Assembly (NCBI RefSeq): GCF_002860865.1
Contig: NZ_PKIE01000003.1
Coordinates: 1 to 64,000 of the forward strand
Length of the DNA: 64,000 nt
Direction: 5' to 3'
Source: Streptococcus mitis
GTDB lineage: Bacteria; Bacillota; Bacilli; Lactobacillales; Streptococcaceae
Below are positions 24,732 through 33,600 of this stretch, one piece after another; positions within the stretch are counted from its first letter, which is position 1; each line of letters begins with the position of its first letter. The position numbers and the translations under genes were made by a program. The notes under the pieces were generated by a model. That model had not been told where the DNA came from. It saw only the letters and a list, made by a program, of their open reading frames with translations, and did not search any database.

Positions 24732-24759
24732 CATTCAAGAAAATTGAGTGCTTTTTTTG
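24731..24759 (+). terminator. Terminator after the HIRAN gene
   Basis: GCATTCAA / TTGAGTGC stem with GAAAA loop and seven T residues, directly overlapping the gene's 3' end. Confidence 0.8.
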
Positions 24760-24790
24760 TACCCAAAAATAGAAAGGAGGTGAGAATCTA

Positions 24791-26020
24791 ATGGCTTTTT
24801 TTCAATCTTTGAGTTCGTCAAAATTATCTTATGACGACTATATATCATCTGTGGTATCTGCCAATTCAAGCCCTGAATATACTGGTATTAAGGCTTTAAA
24901 AAATAGTGATGTCTTGACTGCAGTATCTATTATCGCTGGTGATGTGGCGCGTTTTCCTCTGCTAAAAAAAGATTTAATGGGGAATATTGAGATAGATGAG
25001 AATATGAATTATCTTCTAAATGTGAAATCGACTGGTAATGCTTCGGCAAGACAGTGGAAATTCGCAATGACGGTCAATACTATCTTGACTGGTAATTCAT
25101 TCTCCCGTATTCTTAGAAATCCAGCGACTGGAAAGGCAATGGAGTTTCAGTTTTTTAGACCGTCTGAAACGACGGTTGAAGAAACAAATGACCATGAGTT
25201 GATTTATACTTTTCGTGACCAACTGAGTGGTAAAGAGGTTCGTTGTCACTCGGATGATGTTATTCATTGGAAATTCTTTAGTCACGACACGATACTTGGG
25301 CGCTCTCCGTTGTTATCTCTTGGAGATGAAATCAGTCTCCAAAATGGCGGAATTAACACCTTAATTAAGTTTTTCCGTGATGGTTTTTCAAGTGGGATTA
25401 TCAAGTTGAAAGGTGCTCAGTTGAACGGTGAAGCTAGGCAGAAAGCACGTATGGACTTCGAGAAAATGCGTGAAGGCTCGACTGGTGGAAGTCCGTTAGT
25501 ATTTGATGATACTCAAGAGTATACGCCACTTGAAATTGATACAAATGTCTTGCAGTTGATTACGTCAAATAACTTTTCAACTGCCCAAATCGCCAAAGCT
25601 TTGCGAGTTCCTAGCTTTAAATTAGGAGTGAACAGCCCAAACCAGTCTGTCGCTCAATTGACGGAAGATTACGTTACTAACGACCTTCCTTTTTATTTTG
25701 ACGCAATTACTAGTGAGTTAGGGTTGAAAGTGCTAGATGATGATGAACGTAGGAAATACCGTGTTGAATTTGATACTCGTAGCGTTACAGGACGCAATGT
25801 TGAAGAGTTGGTTAAGCTTGTTAATAATCAAATCCTAACACCTAACCAAGCGCTCATTGAACTTGGTAAAGAACGTTCTACGGACCCAAATATGGACCGC
25901 TATCTATCTAGTTTGAACTATGTCTTCTTAGATAAAAAAGAAGAATATCAAGCAATGAAAGGAGGTGAGACAAGAAATGCCGAAGAGAATCAAGATGAAG
26001 GGTCCGCTGATCTCGAATAA
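24791..26020 (+). CDS. Portal protein, HK97 family
   Basis: A 409-residue portal. Family landmarks include VSIIAGDVARFPL (about residue 47), YLLNVKSTGNASARQWKFAMTVNTILTGNSFSRILR, DDVIHWKFFSHD and FKLGVNSPNQSVAQLTEDYVTNDLPFY. It forms the dodecameric ring at the capsid vertex through which DNA passes. AGGAGGTGAG lies upstream. Its 3' end overlaps the protease gene by 44 bases. Confidence 0.94.
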   Translation: MAFFQSLSSSKLSYDDYISSVVSANSSPEYTGIKALKNSDVLTAVSIIAGDVARFPLLKKDLMGNIEIDENMNYLLNVKSTGNASARQWKFAMTVNTILTGNSFSRILRNPATGKAMEFQFFRPSETTVEETNDHELIYTFRDQLSGKEVRCHSDDVIHWKFFSHDTILGRSPLLSLGDEISLQNGGINTLIKFFRDGFSSGIIKLKGAQLNGEARQKARMDFEKMREGSTGGSPLVFDDTQEYTPLEIDTNVLQLITSNNFSTAQIAKALRVPSFKLGVNSPNQSVAQLTEDYVTNDLPFYFDAITSELGLKVLDDDERRKYRVEFDTRSVTGRNVEELVKLVNNQILTPNQALIELGKERSTDPNMDRYLSSLNYVFLDKKEEYQAMKGGETRNAEENQDEGSADLE

Positions 26021-26651
26021 TCAACAAGAAGTATATGATTATTTTGGGATGGAAGCGGTTAGTGCTAAATCTGTTGTTGATGCATTTCCGGAAGACGGTA
26101 GCGATATCGTGTTGGAAGTTAATTCCAACGGTGGATTGGTAACAGTTGGAAGTGAAATTTATACCTCATTGCGTTCCTATCCAGGTAAAGTTACTGTTGA
26201 AGTTACTGGTATGGCTGCAAGTTCTGCAAGCGTCGCAATCATGGGAGCGGATTCGGTGCGTATCAGCCCAACTGCTCAAATTATGATCCATAAAGCATTG
26301 TTACCATGGGTTTCAGGCAATAGCGATGATTTGGACAAAGCGTCAAACGCTTTGAAGGCTAGCGACCAAGCTATCGTTAATGCTTATGTATCTAAAACAG
26401 GTCTTGAAGAGTCCGTTATCATCGACATGATGAAGAATGAGACCTTCATGAGTGCTGAAGAAGCGGTTGAAAAGGGTTTTGCTGATGAAGTAATGAACTT
26501 TGAAGACCGTGAAGCTGTTGCAAGCTTTGGGACAGGAATGTTACCACAAGCTGTTATTGATGACTTCTTCGCTAATAAATCGAATCGTAAGAACGAAATC
26601 GAAGCGATGAAGCTAGAGTTGGAAAAAGAAGAACTACTAAAAGGGCTATAG
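25977..26651 (+). CDS. ClpP-like prohead protease
   Basis: A 224-residue serine protease of the ClpP/crotonase fold, used by HK97-like phages to cleave the capsid delta domain. Catalytic Ser is in VEVTGMAASSASVAIMGA and His in AQIMIHKALL; an acidic residue lies further on. NSNGGLVTVGSEIYTSL is the oxyanion-region signature. ATG 25977 chosen with GGAGG 11 bases before; a GTG at 25965 overlaps that site. C-terminal helix is probably a self-cleaved tail. Confidence 0.92.
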   Translation: MPKRIKMKGPLISNNQQEVYDYFGMEAVSAKSVVDAFPEDGSDIVLEVNSNGGLVTVGSEIYTSLRSYPGKVTVEVTGMAASSASVAIMGADSVRISPTAQIMIHKALLPWVSGNSDDLDKASNALKASDQAIVNAYVSKTGLEESVIIDMMKNETFMSAEEAVEKGFADEVMNFEDREAVASFGTGMLPQAVIDDFFANKSNRKNEIEAMKLELEKEELLKGL

Positions 26652-26688
26652 GCTCTTTTTTTATACCCAAAAAGGAGAATTTAAAGGT

Positions 26689-27861
26689 ATGTTTAAAGAA
26701 AAAATGAAAGAACTGAAAGCACAAATTATGAATATTGGTGCTGAAATTACTGCTAAAACAGAAGAATTAAAATCTGTTTTGAACAACGAAGACCTCGAGA
26801 AAGCTCGTGAAGTGCGTGCTGAAATCGATGTTTTGAAATCTCAAAAAGCAGAAGCTGAGAACAATCTAAAAGCATATGAAATTGCAGAAGTTGGTTCTGA
26901 TGTTAAAACTGTTGGACAAGCTCATAAAGTTGAAGAAGAAACTAAATCTTATCGTGAATCTGTAAATGAATTTATTCGTTCAAAAGGTCGCATTCGAAAT
27001 GAGGATCTTCGTTTTGAAGGTCAGGATGAAGTGCTTGTCCCTATGAATGAGGCAGTTAATCCATCCACTGATGGATTGAAGAAAACAGGGACTGAAAAAG
27101 TAACTAGCAAAGAAATTGTTACTACACCAATCCGTGAAGTCAAGACTGTTCTTGACCTTAAACAATTCGTGACAATTCACAAAGCATCTAAGGGTGAAGG
27201 TTCATACCCAATTCTTAAACAAGCTACATCTAAGATGGCAAGCGTAGAAGAATTGGAAAAGAACCCAGCTCTTGCGAAGCCAGAATTTACAGATGTCGCT
27301 TGGAAAGTTAAGACTTACCGTGGTGCTATTCCACTTTCACAAGAAGCAATTGACGATGCAGATGTAGACTTGCTCGCTATTGTCGCTGAGGCAGCTACCC
27401 AAATCAAAGTCAACACCACAAACGACGCAATCGGTGGTATTTTGAAAACATTTGAAGCAAAAGAAGCAGCGGATTTAGATGCTATCAAGGCTATCTTGAA
27501 TGTCAACCTTGACCCTGCTTACAATGTGTCATTTGTAGTTTCTCAAAGTTTCTACCAAAAATTGGATACAATGAAAGACAAAAATGGACGTTACTTGCTT
27601 CAAGACTCTATTGTTTCTGCATCAGGTAAAGTTTTCCTTGGTCATCCAGTATTTGTAGTTGCTGATACAGTTCTTGGAGAAGCTGGTGAAGCTAAAGCAT
27701 TTGTAGGTGATATCCAACGTGGTGTGCTATTTGCAGATCGTGTAGACCTTGGACTTCGTTGGACTGATAACGAAATCTATGGTCAATACTTGCAAGCAGT
27801 TGTTCGCTTTGATGTTAAGAAAGCTGATGCAAAAGCTGGTTACTTTGTAACTATGCCCTAA
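26689..27861 (+). CDS. Major capsid protein, HK97 fold, with probable +1 frameshift extension
   Basis: A 390-residue HK97-type capsid protein. Residues about 1-100 are a coiled-coil delta/scaffold domain (EKMKELKAQIMNIGAEITAKTEELKSVL...). The mature shell begins near residue 110 and contains VTIHKASKGEGSYPILKQ and the P-domain. The gene ends ATG CCC TAA. Directly after CCC-T, the +1 frame stays open for 54 codons to a TAG at 28022, and a stable hairpin lies 4 bases downstream. This is the layout of the +1 frameshift reported in Listeria phage PSA capsid, so a minor longer form is likely. Confidence 0.93.
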   Translation: MFKEKMKELKAQIMNIGAEITAKTEELKSVLNNEDLEKAREVRAEIDVLKSQKAEAENNLKAYEIAEVGSDVKTVGQAHKVEEETKSYRESVNEFIRSKGRIRNEDLRFEGQDEVLVPMNEAVNPSTDGLKKTGTEKVTSKEIVTTPIREVKTVLDLKQFVTIHKASKGEGSYPILKQATSKMASVEELEKNPALAKPEFTDVAWKVKTYRGAIPLSQEAIDDADVDLLAIVAEAATQIKVNTTNDAIGGILKTFEAKEAADLDAIKAILNVNLDPAYNVSFVVSQSFYQKLDTMKDKNGRYLLQDSIVSASGKVFLGHPVFVVADTVLGEAGEAKAFVGDIQRGVLFADRVDLGLRWTDNEIYGQYLQAVVRFDVKKADAKAGYFVTMP

Positions 27862-28024
27862 TACGCCCCCAGTTGGCGGGGGTGTCTCACGGTCAGCGGT
27901 AACATCAATCGTACCAACCGCAAGTAACACCAAACAAGAAATCATGGCTTATTTAGATAGCAAAGGTATTTCTTACACAGCCTCACAATCGAAAGAGCAA
28001 CTACTAGCTTTGATTGGAGGTTAG
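27856..28024 (+). CDS. Probable +1 frameshift extension of the capsid protein
   Basis: After the capsid CCC codon (27856-27858), skipping one T gives 54 further codons, starting NTPPVGGGVSRSAVTSIVPT and ending in a HeH/SAP-like helix pair (TKQEIMAYLDSKGISYTASQSKEQLLALIGG). No ribosome site with a start codon serves this frame well. The hairpin ACGCCCCC (27863-27870) / GGGGGTGT (27878-27885) lies just after the shift site. Coordinates include the shift codon. The alternative, an independent small protein from the ATG at 27944 (26 residues) or a GTG near 27884, is less likely. Confidence 0.65.
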
Positions 28025-28028
28025 AAAT

Positions 28029-28343
28029 ATGGATAATGAAATATTCGACTTTTTAGAAGAAGTCAAGTTGTACTGCAAAATCGATTATGATTTTGAAGAT
28101 GATTTACTAATTGAGATGATTGAAGCAGCCAGAGAGCAAATTTGTTTCGCAATCGGGAATGACTTGCAACCTAAAGATTTGCAAGGTTATGCCAAGTTCC
28201 GTCTGGCAGTAAAGAAGCAAGTGAAGGAAGAATACGAACATCGTGGAATGTCAGCGGATACCATGCGGTATCCATTGGCTAACGGTGTTTTAAATATCAT
28301 TCATCAGCTTAGAACGAGAGGTGAAGTGGATGAGAACTCGTAA
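28029..28343 (+). CDS. Head-tail connector protein (gp6-like)
   Basis: A 104-residue all-helical protein: FLEEVKLYCKIDYDFEDDLLIEMIEAAREQICFAIG, then a helix with VKKQVKEEYEHRG. This is the phage head-tail connector (gp6/Phage_QLRG) pattern, which forms the first ring below the portal. GGAGG lies upstream of ATG 28029 and within the end of the capsid extension. Confidence 0.85.
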   Translation: MDNEIFDFLEEVKLYCKIDYDFEDDLLIEMIEAAREQICFAIGNDLQPKDLQGYAKFRLAVKKQVKEEYEHRGMSADTMRYPLANGVLNIIHQLRTRGEVDENS

Positions 28344-28677
28344 AATGAATGTTCGTATTACTTTTTTTAAAAAAGTAGGTGAACAGAATGAAGATGGGGA
28401 AGTATTAACTTTCAAAAAGAAATGCTTGTATAAATGCTGGGCAGAAGTATCAAAAACAAGTATCAAAGATTTTCGTGAGAACGCAACTGTCACGAAAGCA
28501 AGTGGCTTACTCGAACACAAAGATACTAAAACGTTTTTGATTCGCCATCTCCCAAAATTACCTTTTGATAATTCTTGTCATATTGATTTTGATGGATGTG
28601 AGTATCAAATCGTCGCAATCGAACGAGATTATGCGAATAAAGAGTTTGATTTAATAGCAGGGGTGATGATGTCATGA
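28330..28677 (+). CDS. Head closure / head-tail joining protein
   Basis: A 115-residue beta-barrel protein (VRITFFKKVGEQNEDGEV...CLYKCWAEVSKTSIKDFRENAT..., ending DFDGCEYQIVAIERDYANKEFDLIAGVM). This is the head-tail joining family (SPP1 gp16-like). ATG 28330 follows GAGAGG; an internal ATG at 28345 is possible. It overlaps the connector gene. Confidence 0.82.
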   Translation: MRTRKMNVRITFFKKVGEQNEDGEVLTFKKKCLYKCWAEVSKTSIKDFRENATVTKASGLLEHKDTKTFLIRHLPKLPFDNSCHIDFDGCEYQIVAIERDYANKEFDLIAGVMMS

Positions 28678-29048
28678 CGAAAGGATTGGATCTTTGCCTT
28701 AAAAATCTTACGATACTTGAAGCAAAAGCACCTCGTGTTGCTCGCGAGGCTGTGACTGAAGTTGCGCAAGAGTTCAAGAAAGAACTTGAAGCGAACACCC
28801 CGGTCTACAAAGAAGAAACTCTTTATAGAATGAAGGAAGATGTGAAAATCAGTAACTTCAAAAGCGGTGGTGATGCACCGTCAAAAGATATCGGATACGG
28901 TCGTGCAACAGGTTGGCGTGCTAGATTTCCAGATGACGGAACAATTTATCAAAAGTCTCAAGGATTTGAGGAAAAAACAATAAATGCAATGACTCCTCGT
29001 GCAAAAGAAATCTATCTACAAAAGATGAAGGGGGTGTTAGGTAAATGA
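28674..29048 (+). CDS. HK97 gp10-like neck protein
   Basis: A 124-residue protein of the HK97-gp10 type: LTILEAKAPRVAREAVTEVAQEFKKELEANTPVYKEET, then DIGYGRATGWRARFPDDGTIYQKSQGFEEKTINAM. It belongs to the neck proteins between head and tail. Start overlaps the upstream stop by four bases (ATGA). Confidence 0.82.
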   Translation: MTKGLDLCLKNLTILEAKAPRVAREAVTEVAQEFKKELEANTPVYKEETLYRMKEDVKISNFKSGGDAPSKDIGYGRATGWRARFPDDGTIYQKSQGFEEKTINAMTPRAKEIYLQKMKGVLGK

Positions 29049-29491
29049 TTGCTGAAACAGAAGCGTATAAACTTTTGATAGAAGATGAACCTCTGAATCA
29101 ATTGTTTAATCAATTCAGAGGCAAGGCGTTTCCAAAGGAATATAAGCAGGGTATTTTTACTTATGATATTCCTGAGAAACCAATCAACATGAAACGAAAA
29201 GAACTTGCTCCTTTTGCAAGAATTTACTCTACATACGAAATACCTCACGAGTATGCAGACGATAGAGTAATTGCAATGGAACAACGTATCACAATCGATT
29301 TTTGGTGTAAGAATGCTAAACAAGCAGATAACATCAACAAAAGACTAGATACGATACTAGAAAATAACGGTTTTGAACGCTACACAGCTAATGAGAAACC
29401 CCGATACATGGATAGCGATATTGGATTATTAATGAATGTCCGAAAATATCGCTTTTTTGATTGGGAAGATCTCGAAAAAGAAAGGAATTAA
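29045..29491 (+). CDS. Tail terminator / tail completion protein
   Basis: A 148-residue protein with YDIPEKP...KRKELAPFARIYSTYEI and VIAMEQRITIDFWCKNAKQADNINKRLDTILENNGFERY, then MNVRKYRFFDWED. This is the pattern of Siphovirus tail completion proteins (DUF806-like in streptococcal phages). Located between the neck protein and the tail tube gene as expected. The exact family is recalled, not checked. Confidence 0.75.
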   Translation: MIAETEAYKLLIEDEPLNQLFNQFRGKAFPKEYKQGIFTYDIPEKPINMKRKELAPFARIYSTYEIPHEYADDRVIAMEQRITIDFWCKNAKQADNINKRLDTILENNGFERYTANEKPRYMDSDIGLLMNVRKYRFFDWEDLEKERN

Positions 29492-29495
29492 ATAA

Positions 29496-30047
29496 ATGTC
29501 TAAAGTAAAATTTGGTTTGAGCGGATTTGAGTATGGTGTTGTAACAGATAAGAATCTGGTTCCAACCACTAAAAAAATCCCTGGTTTGAAAACCGCAAAG
29601 ATTGATATCACAAATGAATTGAAAACAATTGCTGCAGATGATGGACCTTACGTTGTATTGTCGTCTGGGATCACAGGTACAACTCTTGAAGTGGCTTGGT
29701 TAGATCTACCAAGTGATGTTCGTAAGGATTTCTACGGAATTGAAGTGGAAAGCGGAATTGAGAAGTATAGCAAGAAACTTACTCCTCAAGATATCGCTTG
29801 TCTTTTCAAAACAACTGGAGAAGACGGTAAGAAAATTTGGATCGGATTGCTTAAAGGTAAATTCTCGCTTCCAGGGATGGATTACGAAACTAAAGATGGT
29901 TCACCAGATCCTAAGAACGATACAGTGTCAGGAAGTTTCGTAGCCCGTGGAAACGAAGAAGAAGGATTGGTTCTTATCGTTGGTCGTGAAGATAATCCTG
30001 AGTTCCAAGAAACTAAATTCCGTGAGATGGTTTTCCCAAAGGCCTAA
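29496..30047 (+). CDS. Major tail (tube) protein, with probable -1 frameshift extension
   Basis: A 183-residue phi13-type major tail protein: VKFGLSGFEYGVVTDKNLVPTTKKIPGLKTAKIDITNE, with VARGNEEEGLVLIVGREDNPEF near the end. It builds the tail tube. The last codons are CCA AAG GCC TAA in the context C-CCA-AAG, a textbook -1 slippery heptamer (30035-30041). A hairpin lies 5-6 bases downstream. A -1 shift adds 22 residues beginning GLSGASPELAVTAE. Confidence 0.9.
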   Translation: MSKVKFGLSGFEYGVVTDKNLVPTTKKIPGLKTAKIDITNELKTIAADDGPYVVLSSGITGTTLEVAWLDLPSDVRKDFYGIEVESGIEKYSKKLTPQDIACLFKTTGEDGKKIWIGLLKGKFSLPGMDYETKDGSPDPKNDTVSGSFVARGNEEEGLVLIVGREDNPEFQETKFREMVFPKA

Positions 30048-30109
30048 GCGGTGCTAGTCCAGAATTAGCAGTTACCGCTGAAACAACAAGAACACTAGAA
30101 CAACAGTAA
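30035..30109 (+). CDS. Probable -1 frameshift extension of the tail tube protein
   Basis: In the -1 frame after CCCAAAG, translation continues GLSGASPELAVTAETTRTLEQQ to a TAA at 30107-30109. The stem AGCGGT-n-CTA (30047-30056) pairs with TAG-n-ACCGCT (30066-30079). No start codon or ribosome site serves this frame. Longer tail proteins made by frameshifting are known from other siphoviruses; here the added part is short. Confidence 0.62.
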   Translation, partial: PKGLSGASPELAVTAETTRTLEQQ

Positions 30110-30155
30110 TAAGAGGCTTGGTTTTCCAAGCCTTTATTATTTATGAGGAAAAAGA

Positions 30156-30494
30156 ATGTTTGAAATTAAATTTAAAAAAGCAGGTGTTTTGAAGGAATTT
30201 TCTAAAGACTATGTAAATGTCGAAGATAATTTACTGGCATTAGAACATCAAGTCCGTCAGACTGCTTTGTATGAAGCAAAAGAGGATTTATTAAACCCAG
30301 CTAAACACCGTGAATTGAACGAAGCTTATCTTGATATGTTTGTAAAAATGTACGGTGAGCAGTTTGCTGCCGAAGATTTGAAAACCGCAAGTGTTGAAAC
30401 TCTTGAAACCTTGAATGACCTCTATTTAGCTGCATTAGGTGGCAAGCAAGAAGAAAAAGAGACTACCAAAGGAAAAAAGAAGAAAAAGGATTGA
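30156..30494 (+). CDS. Tail assembly chaperone, gpG-like
   Basis: A 112-residue protein (KKAGVLKEFSKDYVNVEDNLLALEHQVRQTALYEAKEDLLNPAKHRELNEAYLDMFVKMYG...) ending in a Lys-rich tail. It is the G part of the lambda G/GT type pair that guides tail tube assembly on the tape measure. The tail contains A-AAA-AAG at 30473-30479, the strongest known -1 slippery heptamer, which would fuse it to the next frame. Confidence 0.85.
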   Translation: MFEIKFKKAGVLKEFSKDYVNVEDNLLALEHQVRQTALYEAKEDLLNPAKHRELNEAYLDMFVKMYGEQFAAEDLKTASVETLETLNDLYLAALGGKQEEKETTKGKKKKKD

Positions 30495-30685
30495 CTCCTA
30501 AACAAGCACAAGAAAACTTGTTAACTTGGGTTCAATCATTAATGAGTCAAGGATATACAATCCATGATATTAAGAGCATGCGCCTTTCTGATTTCGATTT
30601 GATGGTGCAGGCTTTAGAAATAAAAAATAGCAAAGAGGAAGAAGAGACTACCCTTGATAAGGCCTTTCCATTCCTTTTTGGTTAG
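30491..30685 (+). CDS. Tail assembly chaperone T part (by -1 frameshift)
   Basis: A 64-codon frame (LTPKQAQENLLTWVQSLMSQGYTIHDIKSMRLSDFDLMVQAL...) in the -1 frame of gpG, overlapping its stop. It lacks a good ribosome site, so it is probably made only as gpGT by slippage at AAAAAAG (30473-30479). Such a pair before the tape measure gene is conserved in tailed phages. Confidence 0.8.
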   Translation: MTPKQAQENLLTWVQSLMSQGYTIHDIKSMRLSDFDLMVQALEIKNSKEEEETTLDKAFPFLFG

Positions 30686-30697
30686 AAAGGAGAGTAA

Positions 30698-33600
30698 ATG
30701 GCAAGTAATATTGGTGAATTAGTCGCAACCGCTACTTTAGATGTCGCTCCTTTCCAATCGAACGTTGGAAGGTTGAAGACATACTTAAAAGGCGTCGATA
30801 ATTCCCTAAAAGCTATGGAAAATAACTTTAAGGGCGCTGGCAAGAATGTCACCAACTTAAAGAGCCTTATGGATCAAACTGGTTCTGCTTTGGGAAATTA
30901 CCAAAAATTATTGAGTCACAAAAGTGAACGATATAATGAATTAAAAGCTAGTATTGACGATGTCTCTACGGCTAGTGATGAGCAGAAAAAGAAATTGCTT
31001 GAAGCCGGTACTAGTATGACTGCAACTGCTGCTAAAGTAGCTGAGTTGAAAAACCGTTATGAAGAGTTGGCTAAATCTATGAGACAAGCCTACATAGACG
31101 ATAGTGCGTTTACTAAATTCGGTAAGAGTGCACAAGAATTGGGTAATAAATTCAAAAATGTTGGTGAAAGCGTATCTGGTTTCGGTTCGGCTCTAACCAA
31201 GGGTGTGACTGCCCCTATTGTAGCTGGAGCAGGATTAGCTCTGAAAGCAGCGATCGATTATGAGAGTGCGTTTGCTGGTGTTAAAAAGACAGTAGACGGA
31301 ACGCCTCAACAATTTGAAAAATTAAGTGCTAGCATTCGGAATATGGCAAAAGAAATGCCAGCTAGTGCTACGGAAATTGCTGCAGTCGCTGAAGCGGCAG
31401 GGCAGTTGGGTGTACCGATTGGTTCAATCGAAGGTTTCACTAAAACCATGATTAACCTTGGTGTATCTACCAACTTGAGTGCTGAAGAAGCTGCAACGTC
31501 TATCGCTAAAATCGGTAATATCATGCAAGTGTCAGGAGATGATCTTGATAGTTGGTCAGCTAAATTTGGTGCAACTGTCGTTGGTTTGGGAAATAATTTC
31601 GCAACAACTGAAAGCGACATTGTCAACATGGCCAATCGTCTTGCAGCATCAGGTAAAATAGCTGGATTGACTACGCCTGAAATCTTAGGTCTATCAACTG
31701 CAATGAGTTCGGTCGGTATTGAAGCTGAAGCAGGAGGTACTGCAATGACTCAAACTCTGACTGCTATTTCAAAAGCAGTGTCAGAGGGTGGAAACGACTT
31801 AAGACTTTATGCTGAAACTGCAGGAACAACTGCTGATCAGTTCGCTGAAAAGTGGAGAACTAAACCTGCTGAGGCTTTGCAAGATTTCATTAGAGGTCTC
31901 GGTAAAGCTAAAGAAGAAGGTAAAGACACCAACAAGATTTTGGACGAACTTGGTCTAACAGGTATCCGACAATCTAATATGCTGAAATCTTTGGGTCTTG
32001 CAGCAGAAACAATGGGCAAGGCAGTCGGATTGGCAAATAGTGAATGGGAAAAAGGAACTGCATTAACAGACGAAGCGAATAAACGTTACGAGACAATGCA
32101 ATCCAAACTCCAAATGCTCAAGAACCAATTGACAGATGTCGCAATTGAATTTGGAGGTCCGTTATTAGATGCACTAAAAGACGGATTAGAAGCAGCAAAA
32201 CCTTGGATAAGTACACTAGCAGATTTGGCTAAGCAATTCAGTTCCATGTCAAGAGAACAACAACAGAACATCATTAAATGGGGATTGGCGTTAGCTGCTA
32301 TAGGTCCATTTTTTAAAATTTTAGGTGGTGGTATATCTACTATTGGTGGTCTGATTAAAGCTATAGGCGGTCTATCTAGAGGAATTGGGTTCTTGAGTGG
32401 TTCACTCAAGTATTTAAAAGATTTTAAGTTTGCAGCAGGAGCGATGAAGGCATTCGCTGGATCAGCTGGAGCAGTTGAAACTGCAGCAGCAGGCGCAGCG
32501 TCTAACGCAGGAGCATTATCTGGCGCATTCGGTGCTTTAGCAAATCCAATCGGCTTATTGGTCGGTGGTACTGCATTGCTTGCAGCAGGTCTTGTTTACT
32601 TAGGTAACAAGAAAGATGAAGCAAGAATCAAGACCGAAGAGTTCGGTTCTCAATTAAGCGATACTGCTACCAAAGATTTAAGAGATTTCCAAACCAAGGT
32701 TGATGAAACAAGCACTGCAGTCGCTAATTTCGGAACACACGCTGGAGATGCTGAAAAAGTTTCTAGTGCTTTTCGAAAACTTCATGAAGAAGTAGCAGCA
32801 GGTGCTGAAAAAGCCAATCAACGTATGGAAGAACTAGCTAAAAAGTTGGGGTTTAGCGATGAAGAAATCGCTAAAATGAGAGCAAAAAATGAGCAAGTTG
32901 TTTCAAATACCGATGCAATGGCTAATCAGGTTAGCGAAATTTATAAACGTCATAATGGAGATGCTAGCAAGTTTTCTCAAGAAGAAAAAGAAATCGTCTT
33001 AAATAACCAAAGAGAGATGATAAAAGCTAGAATCTCTATGATGGAATTGTCTGGTGAACAACAAAAAGCAGCAATTCAAGCGTTAAATGGAGAAATTAAT
33101 ACTCTAAATGAAACTCAGTTAAATCATTCCAAAGATGTTTTGAAAAAGGCTCTTGAAGAAGAAAATCAATTATACAAAACACAAAAAGACGAGTTAAAAC
33201 AACTCTTAGACGGTAAAGTTCTTGACCAAGAAACCTACAATAAAAAACTTCAAGCTTTGGAAAGCAATCACCAGCAGACCATGGAAGCACTAGGGGTTAA
33301 GTATTACCAGGTTATGCAGAATCTTGACGCAAAACTTAAAGCTAGAACTGGCCAAAGTTGGAATTACTGGGAAGAAGCTAAAAAAGTCCTTGAGGAATAC
33401 GGTCTATCCTATGAAATGATTGGTCAAAAAGCTGCAGAAGCATCTCAAAAAATGGGCGATTCTCATAGTATCTTAGCTAAATATACTAGTGATATGAGCA
33501 AAGAGACAAGAGAAGCAAATGACGCTTGGTCTTTGTTGGTTGGAAATATCAATGAAAATGGTAATTTCGAAGTTAAATCCAACGTTAAAGAAGTTATCGG

